DNA from: an uncultured Nostocoides sp.
GTDB lineage: Bacteria; Actinomycetota; Actinomycetes; Actinomycetales; Dermatophilaceae
NCBI GenBank assembly: GCA_936931335.1
Contig: CAKZIH010000176.1
Location: 1-17,354, forward strand
Reading direction: 5' to 3'
DNA: 17,354 nucleotides
Part shown: piece after piece, positions 1 through 6,889 of the stretch
Numbering within the stretch: position 1 is the first letter of the stretch
Layout of the letters: each line of letters opens with the position of its first letter
Made by a program: the position numbers and the translations under genes
Notes under the pieces: generated by a model
Database searches by the model: none
What the model was told of the DNA's origin: nothing
What the model saw: only the letters and a program-made list of their open reading frames with translations

Positions 1-57
1 CGGCGGAGAACCAGTAACAAATGAACGCCTCTTACACCGTTAGAGCGATAGCCCCAT
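1..57. other. Foreign sequence abutting the truncated group II intron
   Basis: On the minus strand the intron's domain V sequence stops matching the group II pattern at position 58. The remaining 57 bases to the window edge look like neither the expected second half of domain V nor an ISL3 transposase 3' exon. The likeliest explanation is another insertion or a deletion that joined unrelated DNA here. The sequence may be the end of a further insertion sequence, but I cannot assign a family from so few bases. Confidence 0.35.
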
Positions 58-2146
58 TCTCACCGCACCGGGCTCTCCACGAGTGGTTGTTGTTCAGCCA
101 GTGGTGGCTGTCGGTGTCCATGGGGTCGGGATCTGGTAGCCGCGGTAGCGGTACCGGATGACGGGGACGCTGGCTGCGCCCTTGAACCTGATCCCATCGA
201 CGGCGAGCCGCCAGGTTCCGGGCAGGCAGAACCTGCGCCGGAGTTCTGGCCAGCCGATGCGGTGCTTCTTCCGTAGCCATGCCGTGATCCGCTCCCACGT
301 GTAGAAGTCGATCGCGGAGAACGTGGCCTTGGACATGCCGTGTCGGAAGTAGTTGGCCCACCCTCGTAGTACCGACCCAGGTAGTCCAGAAGGTACCCGG
401 GGTCGTGGTGCAAGGTCGCCCTGTAGGTCATGGTCTTCACCCGGCTCTTGATCGAGGCGACCGCCTTCTTTGAGGGCTTGGTGTACACGAACCACTTGTT
501 GCTGCCCCGTTTCCGCATCCGTTGGATGTGAAAGCCGAGGAAGTCGAAGCCGTGGTCGATGTGGACCACGCGGGTCTTCTCCGGTGACAGTCGCAGCCCC
601 ATCGGGGCCAGCACGGCCGCCACCTCGTTGAGCAACTGCTCGGCGTGTTCGCGCTGCCCGGTGACCAGGATGACGAAGTCATCCGCGTACCGGACCAGAC
701 GGTAGTTCGCCTTGCCTTGTCGCTTCCGGCGCTGTCGGCAGACCTCGCTCGCCATCTGCTGGTCCCACTTCGACATGAAGTGCTCATCCAGCACCGACAA
801 CGCTATGTTCGCCAACAGCGGAGACAGGATCCCGCCCTGCGGGGTGCCGGTGTGCGTCGCCTCGCGGGTGCCGGTGGTGGTCATCACCCCGGCCTTGAGG
901 AACGCCTTGACCAGCCCCAGCACTCGCTTGTCGCCAATCCTTGCCCGGACCCGGTCCATCAACGCGACGTGATCGATCATGTCGAAACACGCCTCGATGT
1001 CGGCCTCCACCACCCAGTGGTAAGACTTGGTGGTGAAGTGGTGGATCTCGGCAATGGCGTCCTGCGCGCGCCGGTTCGGCCGGAAACCGTACGAGCACGG
1101 CGCAAAGTCCGCCTCGAAGATCGGTTCCAACACCAGTTTCAGAGCAGCCTGCACCACCCGGTCCGTCACGGTCGGGATCCCCAACGCGCGCAGTTTCCCG
1201 CTCGCCTTGGGGATCATCACCTGACGTACCTCGACCGGGCTAAATGTCCGCGACCGTAACTGGTCACGGACATGCTGCAGGAACTCCTCGACCCCGAACC
1301 GAGAGACGATCGCAGCCACCGTGGCCCGATCGATCCCGGCCGTCCGTGCCCCGACGTTGCCCGCGACGCGTTGCCACGCCACGACCAGGAACGCCGGATC
1401 ACAGACCAGGTTGTACAGGTCGTCAAACCGGCGACCGGGATCCCCGGCCGCCCAACAATGCAGCTTGGCCTGCATCCTCCGTACCGTCACCTGCGCCCAG
1501 TCATGCTCGGGCCAGATCACGGCGCCGGTATTCACCAGCGCATCTTCGGACATCACAGTTCCTCCTTGCTTCCTCTCGCTGCCGCCCTTCCCCATGCGAC
1601 CGGCTCTCCAGGCCTCGGAGTACTACGGCGGCTCCGCCCCACCTGCGACCTTCAGCCGGCAACGGGCCTATCCCCTTCAAGAAGAGGAACAGTCACAGGT
1701 GGTTCCCACGTTCACTGTTGTTCGGTCAACGGGCGAGGTGCCCGACTTTGCCCCTGCGGTCTCGTCGTGGCTACGCCGCAGGCCTTCACCACGACCTGCC
1801 AGGCCCGGCACATGTCACCGTCCTGACAGTTCCCCGCCCCCGACACCCGCCTGGCTGGCAGGCGCGGAGGAAGGTACGCACCGCACACCAGCCCAGATCC
1901 ACCGGGTTCGAGCTGGTCGACGATGAAGAGGTCTTACGACACCGGTTCCTTGCGTACACCTTCCCGTCTTGCTCACCAGGCACGGCCCGTCCGGTAGTGC
2001 CGAACCGTCCTGACTTTGTCGCGGCTGCTCCCACCCTCCCCGGCGTTCCCCGGTTCAGGCTGCCGCCAGCTTCACCCAGCCGCTGCGACGGCCAAGCGAT
2101 GTAGGTCTCTCACCTCCATCCGAAACAACAGCGCCTCGTGGCGCAC
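58..2146 (-). mobile_element. Group II intron, 3' end truncated within domain V
   Basis: The intron comprises a 5' catalytic RNA part (2146 to 1554), an encoded reverse transcriptase/maturase (1553 to 94) and the start of domain V (75 to 58). The proposed 5' end is GTGCGCC at 2146-2140. It fits the GUGYG consensus and the first bases of Ll.LtrB as I remember them, and it lies where the host ISL3 transposase reading stops matching its family. The roughly 590-base stretch before the ORF is a normal length for domains I-III plus part of IV. Domain V begins GAGCCCGGTGCGGTGAGA but the pairing half is missing, so this copy should not splice. An alternative 5' end, GTGAG at 2113, cannot be excluded. 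Confidence 0.75.
94..1553 (-). pseudogene. ltrA: Group II intron reverse transcriptase/maturase (LtrA-like), frameshifted
   Basis: An intron-encoded protein that would reverse-transcribe and help fold its intron RNA. Visible RT blocks include IPKASGKLRALGIPTVTDR, the SYGFRPNRRAQDAI region, the catalytic Asp of VVEADIEACFD (near residue 185), TPQGGILSPLLAN and the active-site YADD (about 289-292). The maturase (group II-specific) domain, VLRGWANYFRHG onward, is present but in another frame. A one-base deletion near 371-374 shifts the reading after residue 394; adding one G restores LGR-VLRGWANYF. The unshifted frame runs on to a stop at 60, while the correct frame stops at 94. I chose the start at 1553 because AAGGAGG lies 7 bases upstream; an upstream in-frame ATG at 1595 lacks this. 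No HNH domain is visible at the C-terminus. A sequencing error could also explain the shift. Confidence 0.9.
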
Positions 2147-2677
2147 GATGTGCTCATCCACTCCGAGGCGGGTCACGCCCTCGAACCGGGCCGGGTCATC
2201 CGCGGCGGCCTGCAGGATCGGCTTGATCGTGTCCCACACGGTCCGCCACCCACAGCCGAGCTGGCGCCGGACCCCGTTCACGGAGGCGTGCTCGCGGCGG
2301 ATCTGCTCGATCGCCCACCGCGCCGACCGCGCGGTCAGCTTCGACCTCGGCGCGGCGATGTTCTCGTCCTGCTCCACGAACGACCCGACCGGACAGGCCG
2401 CCTCCGGGCACACCCAACGCCGCTTGCGCCACACGACCCGCACCGGCCGACCGAACGCCGGCGCATCGACAAGCGCGACCTCGACCCGGCCGTGGGCGTG
2501 CGCGACAACCCCGCACCCGCGGCAGCCCATCACACCCGGCGGCGACTCCACCGTCACCCTCAAGGCGTCACGGTCGTCGCGAACGACCTCGACCACCCGC
2601 AGGCCGGGCAGGCCGACCAGCAAGTCACAACGGTCGCAGTAGCCGCCCACCAGGCAGCACAACGTAGGCTCGGGCAT
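2147..2677 (-). pseudogene. ISL3-family transposase, 5' fragment interrupted by intron
   Basis: About 177 residues remain from MPEPTLCCLVGGYCDRC. The N-terminal zinc-binding part shows several CxxC pairs: the start region, then MGCRGCGV, then a later Cys in VCPEAACPVGSF. A helical DNA-binding segment follows (KLTARSARWAIEQIRRE, then GCGWRTVWDTIKPIL). The first catalytic Asp of the DDE domain appears in TRLGVDEHI. Family members continue after this with WRH and the rest of the catalytic domain; here the reading enters intron sequence and stops at 2072. The start at 2677 has AAGGAC about 8 bases upstream. The fragment cannot catalyse transposition; a full-length protein would need intron splicing, which the damaged domain V should prevent. 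Confidence 0.85.
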
Positions 2678-2730
2678 CGTCGAGGTCCTTGGGTTCAGGA
2701 GAGGTAGAAGTCCTCTGATCCTCAAGGGCC
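2147..2730 (-). mobile_element. ISL3-family insertion sequence, left part only
   Basis: This is the transposase-start side of an ISL3-type element. The outer end is probably at 2730, where the minus strand reads GGCCCTTGAGGATCAGAGG, similar to the GGCTCTT-type tips of ISL3 elements. The gene starts about 50 bases inside. The element is interrupted by the group II intron at 2146, and its 3' half and right terminal repeat are not in the window. It ends about 30 bases beyond the stop codon of the HNH-like gene, so it inserted just downstream of that gene. The terminal repeat is inferred from one end only. Confidence 0.6.
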
Positions 2731-2760
2731 TCGACCCCTACCCGCCGCACCCCGAGCGCC

Positions 2761-3666
2761 TCAGCGCGTCGCGCTCAACCCACACTCAACGGCGAAGAGC
2801 CGTATTACTGCTGCCGCGTCGGTGACTGAGTCACCCATGAGCTCGATCCACTCATCTTTCCCGGAAAAATCCGGGTGCAGCAGAGCAGGGAATCGACGGG
2901 TGAGGTTCCGCAGATCGACGATGGTGCGGTCGGGTCCGTAGTTGACCCAATCGCTGGCGTCTGCGAGCAGGTGCGTCGCTTCAAGCCCGAGATGAGGATC
3001 AGGCGCTCCCAACGGCACCAAACTCCAGGTGAACGGGGGAAAGATGATGTCGGCGAAACTGTGATGGCTCATCCGCGTCCCCAGGACTCGCACCGATGAC
3101 ACGCCGCTTTTCAGTAGTGCAGTACGCGGGGCTCGGGGATCGCTCAGACCAACGCGGAGGCCGAGTCGGGCGGGCCATCGAATGCGCCCGTGCCCAGGAG
3201 ACGCTTCCCCGTGAAGGTCTTGAGCGAGTTCGGGAAAGATGAACCGGAGACGAGGGTGTATCGCGAACATGCCGAACATGACACATCGGGCAACGAGGCC
3301 CGGTGCGAAGGTCGCCGCTGGGGGATCCCCGTAGGGCGTTACCAGGAGAGTTCTTGCGGACGTCGAGGTCAAGCGTCGCACCTGTGCGGCGAAGTCGGCA
3401 TACGCCAGGTCACTCGCTCGCCCGGCCCAATTGTTGCAGTCCTCGCAGAGACCTCGGACCCATAACCCGCCCGGTAGCCATCGGCCAGCCCCGCGGACCC
3501 GATCGGAGTCGATCCAGTCCGCTGCCCTTTCCACTCGTTTGTCGTTCCCCGCAGCTTGAGGTGGCACGTGCGTACGGGTCAGCTGTCGGAACTGGCCACA
3601 TAGGCCGCAGGGGTGCCTGCCTCGTGCCGACAGAGTCACGCCGACGCCATGGCTGCGACTAATCAC
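2761..3666 (-). CDS. HNH-like zinc-binding protein (putative endonuclease)
   Basis: A 301-residue protein of unknown function with an N-terminal HNH-like core: CGLC at residues 20-23, LTRTHVPP with His33, and LCEDCNNW with Cys74, Cys77 and Asn78. This CxxC...H...CxxCN pattern is what zinc-supported HNH nucleases show, so single-metal DNA or RNA cleavage is a reasonable guess. The remaining 220 residues have no motif I recognise; a stretch around 125-145 (ARCVMFGMFAIHPRLRFIF) is hydrophobic and helical. The start is GTG at 3666. No strong Shine-Dalgarno sequence is visible, and the upstream sequence is the decayed 3667-4176 region. The gene follows the five-gene cassette on the same strand about 510 bases downstream, so it may be cargo of the same island. 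An alternative is a non-catalytic zinc-finger regulator. Confidence 0.6.
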   Translation of the reverse strand: MISRSHGVGVTLSARGRHPCGLCGQFRQLTRTHVPPQAAGNDKRVERAADWIDSDRVRGAGRWLPGGLWVRGLCEDCNNWAGRASDLAYADFAAQVRRLTSTSARTLLVTPYGDPPAATFAPGLVARCVMFGMFAIHPRLRFIFPELAQDLHGEASPGHGRIRWPARLGLRVGLSDPRAPRTALLKSGVSSVRVLGTRMSHHSFADIIFPPFTWSLVPLGAPDPHLGLEATHLLADASDWVNYGPDRTIVDLRNLTRRFPALLHPDFSGKDEWIELMGDSVTDAAAVIRLFAVECGLSATR

Positions 3667-3948
3667 TGCCTATTCCTCCGCGTTGTGGTCGAGTCCAAGG
3701 AGACCTCATCGAGTCCTTCATCGTCGTCCACAACTACGGCCCAAGGGCAAGTCAGCCGCGATCGCGGCCGCCATTCGTGCATCCTTGACCTCCTCGACGG
3801 TGCCCGGAGTGGGGGTGAACCGGCGGCTGGCGTTGGCGCGCAGTGCGTTATCGAATCGGCTTGCCAGTACGGCCAGCGCCTGTAGGTCCACGTACCACCA
3901 CGACCTGGCCCCACTCCTTCCCGCTACGGTCGCAGGCGGCACTGCCGC
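3667..3948 (-). pseudogene. Decayed small protein gene (split over two frames)
   Basis: One frame (stop at 3718) carries a protein-like segment, WWYVDLQALAVLASRFDNAL, followed by TPGTVEEVKDARMAAAIAADL. The neighbouring frame then carries an acidic tail, AVVVDDDEGLDEVSLDST, ending at 3663. Joined by a frameshift near 3735-3750 they would make one small, charged, helical protein, roughly 80-95 residues long. No good start codon with a Shine-Dalgarno sequence is visible; GTG at 3942 is the only in-frame candidate near the 5' end. I do not recognise the family. It directly follows the AlpA-like remnant, as small accessory genes of integrative elements often do. The reconstruction is inference. 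Confidence 0.35.
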
Positions 3949-4053
3949 CTACACCGCCCGCGCCGACCCGGGGCACTCGATCCAGGCATTCACATCGGCA
4001 TCTATCCACGACACCGCACGACCCACGGTTCCACGCCAATGGCCCGACAACAT
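3949..4053 (-). pseudogene. AlpA-like excisionase/regulator remnant
   Basis: A 34-residue reading contains VGRAVSWIDADVNAWIECPG. This resembles the C-terminal half of AlpA/excisionase-type winged-helix proteins, where a 'GxRAVxWxxxEVxAWI' segment follows the DNA-binding helix. The N-terminal helix-turn-helix half is not in frame upstream: an in-frame TGA lies seven bases before the ATG at 4053. The piece is therefore most likely a remnant. AlpA-type proteins control excision of prophages and genomic islands, so it supports a mobile origin for the neighbouring cassette. The similarity is from memory of the motif and short, so confidence is limited. Confidence 0.4.
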
Positions 4054-4192
4054 CCGCCATCAACCTAGGGCGGCAGAGGCGTGGAATGAAGGCGATCACT
4101 TCCGTCCATGGCGCGGCCGAATGGGGAGCTAGCAGGGTCAGCCAGATCTTCACGTACGGCCGCCCGTCGAAGCGCACTAACCGTCTGTCCAC
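4054..4192 (-). other. Unassigned spacer with a short coupled reading frame
   Basis: A GTG at 4192 overlaps the end of the last cassette gene and opens a frame that continues to 3848. Its first 38 residues (starting DRRLVRFDGRPYVKIWLTLL) look protein-like. After about 4080 it turns into Arg/Cys-rich reading typical of a wrong frame. It could be a truncated sixth cassette gene or chance. No known motif is seen. Confidence 0.25.
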
Positions 4193-4842
4193 TCGATGCC
4201 GATGACGCCAGAGGTGGCCGGTGCTCTTCCGAGGCGCTGTTCCCGAGTGGCCAAGTGGACGGCCGCGTCATGTTGCAGGTTCTGGATGATCTCGTCGAAC
4301 TGGGCCTTGCGTCGGGAAGGGACGACGGGAATGTCGGTGCGGAGCATGCGCATCGCCTTCTCCCCGGAAGGGTGGGACCACCAGCGTCCATCCCAACTGA
4401 TAACGGCCGAGCGATGTAGGGCGTTGCGCAGTGAGGCGACGGAAAACCGGTAGCCGATCTGTTTGAGGATGAACTCGATGCCGTCGATGTGCAGGTTCCC
4501 GGTGGCTGTCAGTACCAGACGGGCAGCCTGCTCAAGGTTGCGGGGACCGGGCAAGACGCCATGGCGATAAAGGCCGTAAGTCCCGCGCCCAGCCCAGCAG
4601 AGCCGGCGATCGACAGCAAGAACCGCAAGGGTCGTGCTGTCGTTCACCCGGATGTGGTGGTCGTCTTCAGCGAGCCGTTTGATGTCGAACCAAGGCAGTG
4701 GGCTGGGCGCTGCGCACAGGACGGCGTAGAAGGTGTCGCGCAAGGTCGGCGATGCGGGACCTTCGCACGCGCAACCATTCGCAATCTGCTCCCACGGGCC
4801 CAGGATGCTGCCGCAAGCGCGGCACGGGATGAGGCTGGTCAT
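4177..4842 (-). CDS. Zinc-ribbon protein, last gene of five-gene cassette
   Basis: A 221-residue protein starting MTSLIPCRACG. Cys7, Cys10, Cys24 and Cys26 (CxxC-x13-CxC) form a probable zinc ribbon at the N-terminus. The middle part (FYAVLCAAPSPLPWFDIKRL, then a segment ending GRGTYGLYRHGVL) and the later VASLRNALHRSAVISWDG...WWSHPSG look like two tandem winged-helix units. The C-terminus is a charged helix (RKAQFDEIIQNLQHDAAVHL). The start at 4842 is set by the ATGA overlap with the nuclease stop at 4839; a longer open frame to 5130 is only overlap with the nuclease gene. A DNA-binding or target-recognition role in the cassette is inference. I do not recognise a named family. Confidence 0.75.
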   Translation of the reverse strand: MTSLIPCRACGSILGPWEQIANGCACEGPASPTLRDTFYAVLCAAPSPLPWFDIKRLAEDDHHIRVNDSTTLAVLAVDRRLCWAGRGTYGLYRHGVLPGPRNLEQAARLVLTATGNLHIDGIEFILKQIGYRFSVASLRNALHRSAVISWDGRWWSHPSGEKAMRMLRTDIPVVPSRRKAQFDEIIQNLQHDAAVHLATREQRLGRAPATSGVIGIEWTDG

Positions 4843-5561
4843 GCGGCCGGGACCTGCCGGAAGCTTCGGGTGCTTGCGAGTTGCGAGGGGGGGCGGCCTG
4901 TCCAGCTCCAGAGGCGGTCGGAGTGGTACTCCCAAACGGCGAGACGCTGGAGCAGGTCGGTAGTCAGAGGGGCGGGGGGAATGCGCCAGCTGCCGTCCGG
5001 TTGTGGCCCGAGAACGCTCTGGAGTGGGCGGATGAGGCTGTACAAGGTGCGGCGGTCGGCGGGCGGGGGCGGGTCTAGTCCTGCTGGCCGCCACAGCAAA
5101 GTCGAGTGGCACAAAGCCGCTACGGGCCAACGCTCTGGCGTGATGAGCATGATGCCTGCCAGGGCGGCGTAGACACTCATGGCCGGGGTGATGCGGCCGG
5201 TGCCGCCAAAGACCCGGATGATGGGCAGTCGCTCAGATTGGCGACTGGTCATCCAGTAGTCGTCCGTGGCGGCTTTGAACCGCAGAAGGTCGTTCTTTGG
5301 GATCAGCCCGGCGTGGGCTTTCCACTCGCCGATGACCAGGGCGTCAGGACAGCGGGTCTGTTCGTCCAGTTGGTGGTGAAGCCCCGAGAGGGTACGGCGG
5401 CCGAAAACGCGAAATTCGCTGGCGTGTGGCATCGCGGCGGCGTTCAGATAGGCCCGGACACGACGCTCGAACGCGTACCCGTCACCGGCCCGGTCGCCCG
5501 TGAGATGTGCGTGTCCAAGCAGAAACAGATCGAGCGAAAGCCCGGCGAGATCGCGGCTCAT
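4839..5561 (-). CDS. PD-(D/E)xK-type nuclease, cassette gene 4
   Basis: A 240-residue protein. Residues 28-82 carry a restriction-endonuclease-like core: Glu32 in a helix (GYAFERRVRAYL), then HHQLDEQTRCPDALVIGEWK, giving Asp73-x5-Glu79-x-Lys81. This is the classical PD...ExK geometry. The next helix, PKNDLLRFKAATDDYW, matches the post-motif helix of many nucleases of this fold. The C-terminal 120 residues contain hydrophobic stretch SVYAALAGIMLI (about 129-140), a proline-rich linker and a wing-like end. Start and stop both sit in 4-base ATGA overlaps, with the ATPase before it and the zinc-ribbon protein after it, so it is translationally coupled to both. DNA cleavage licensed by the ATPase is the natural model; substrate is unknown. 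Confidence 0.75.
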   Translation of the reverse strand: MSRDLAGLSLDLFLLGHAHLTGDRAGDGYAFERRVRAYLNAAAMPHASEFRVFGRRTLSGLHHQLDEQTRCPDALVIGEWKAHAGLIPKNDLLRFKAATDDYWMTSRQSERLPIIRVFGGTGRITPAMSVYAALAGIMLITPERWPVAALCHSTLLWRPAGLDPPPPADRRTLYSLIRPLQSVLGPQPDGSWRIPPAPLTTDLLQRLAVWEYHSDRLWSWTGRPPSQLASTRSFRQVPAA

Positions 5562-6889
5562 CCTTGGCTCCAGTCCACCGAGCTTGGCAGCCCGAATCCG
5601 GCGACTGCGGGGACGTAGCCCTCGTCTGCGGTGAGACCGTCGAGGACAGAGACGACGGTGTCCTCAGTGATCTCATCAATGTTGTCCGCTGCTGCTCGCT
5701 CGAAGATGGCGTGGGCCTTGCGCAGGATGTCCCGGGGCCGCCGGTTCGACCTGGCGAAGAGCGCGTCGACCGCGCCGGAGGTCAGCGGGGAGAGGTCAGA
5801 CAGTCCGCGGGGATCTTCGTCTTTGCGTGCGGCGTCGAGATAGGTGGCCAGGAGCCGCTTGACCTCGTCCACGTTCTTCAGGGCCTCGAGGACGACGACC
5901 CGGTGCTCGTTCGCTGTCGAAGGTTCGAAATCGGGCAGGTCGGCTAGTTGCCACGGCTGCCCGATGGCCAGAGCGGCCCGGGGGTGCATAGTGACCAGGA
6001 CGGCCAACATGTCGGCCATCGGCAGGGTTTCTAGGACCACATCTCGGAAGCGCTCCGTCTCGAGCACCCGCTTGGCCTTGGAGGTGTTCGTGGAGGCCAG
6101 GTCCTCGAGCTGATCACAACACAACAGCACCCGCCCGATGCCGGCAGCCGAGGCGAAAAGCAGGAAGGTCGCTAAGTAGTTGGCGCCGTTACGAGAGCGG
6201 GTGGTGGATGTGACGGCGTCGAGATACTCGGATGCCGTAGCCGGGTCTGCGTCGCACAGGGCCGTGATCAGTTTCTGGTCGGGGGGGCCAAGGGTTCTGC
6301 CGCGCAGTTTGCGGTACTCCTGTGTTACCAGGCGCGTGAGGGTGTCCGGATCATCGGTTCCGGCGCGGTCGACTAGTCGTCGGCGCAGACTGACGGCCAA
6401 GGTGTCTTCGGTCTCGTCGTTCTTGAAGTCGACGGCGTATTCCACGGCCGTGAACAGTGCAGCGGCGAGACTGCGGATCTGTGCGGTGTCGAAACTGGTG
6501 AGTAGCCCGCATATGGGCACTTCGGCGGCGTCGGCCTCGTCGAGTCCGGCGGAGGTATAGGCCGATGCCCCGAAGTCCTGGTTGAGCGACCAGGTCAGGT
6601 GTTGCATTAGCGCCGACTTTCCGAAGCCGCGGGCGTCACTGTCGTTGGGTCCGATGCCCATGGACCACAGGTAGCCGAACCGCAGGCCGGAGAATGCGGC
6701 CCCGAGGACGAACTTTTCGGTGGCCTCGGTGAGTTTCTCGGCATTGACGTGATGGTCGTATAGGAGACCGTTCTCGCGGCGGTCTCGTCCCCCGAGGCGG
6801 GCGACGCCACTGGTGGGGAAAGGGTTCTCGCGCAGCTGCCAGTGCCGCTTGAGCCAGACGGTGCCATTGATGCGGGGGGTAGGGATCAT
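5558..6889 (-). CDS. AAA+/ORC-like P-loop ATPase, cassette gene 3
   Basis: A 443-residue ATPase. Near the N-terminus HWQLRENPFP resembles the 'NPF' opening of ExeA/TniB/Orc-type AAA ATPases. Walker A is DARGFGKSAL (GKS at 90-92), lacking the usual first Gly of GxxxxGKS. Walker B is RVLLCCDQLEDL (253-264), with Asp259 followed by Gln instead of Glu, which may slow hydrolysis. A lid/sensor-2 arginine region follows at 383-391 (RRPRDILRK), with a helical end. There is no membrane segment. The start at 6889 lies in an ATGA overlap with the previous gene and has AAGGAG upstream. As the central ATPase it may assemble on DNA and activate the nuclease that follows. The fold assignment is firm; the exact family is not. 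Confidence 0.8.
   Translation of the reverse strand: MIPTPRINGTVWLKRHWQLRENPFPTSGVARLGGRDRRENGLLYDHHVNAEKLTEATEKFVLGAAFSGLRFGYLWSMGIGPNDSDARGFGKSALMQHLTWSLNQDFGASAYTSAGLDEADAAEVPICGLLTSFDTAQIRSLAAALFTAVEYAVDFKNDETEDTLAVSLRRRLVDRAGTDDPDTLTRLVTQEYRKLRGRTLGPPDQKLITALCDADPATASEYLDAVTSTTRSRNGANYLATFLLFASAAGIGRVLLCCDQLEDLASTNTSKAKRVLETERFRDVVLETLPMADMLAVLVTMHPRAALAIGQPWQLADLPDFEPSTANEHRVVVLEALKNVDEVKRLLATYLDAARKDEDPRGLSDLSPLTSGAVDALFARSNRRPRDILRKAHAIFERAAADNIDEITEDTVVSVLDGLTADEGYVPAVAGFGLPSSVDWSQG

Noticed and set aside
1244..2104. Long plus-strand open frames over the intron 5' region
   Set aside because: They oppose the reverse transcriptase and the catalytic RNA region, have low-complexity Pro/Arg/Ser composition, and have no recognisable motif.
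2072..2146. Transposase reading continued to the stop at 2072
   Set aside because: After the GVDEHI block the residues no longer resemble ISL3 proteins and the DNA fits a group II intron 5' end.
4177..5561. Reading the ATPase plus nuclease as TnsC/TnsA of a Tn7-like transposon
   Set aside because: No DDE transposase (TnsB) lies in the cassette and no TnsA-type C-terminal domain is seen; only the fold classes match.
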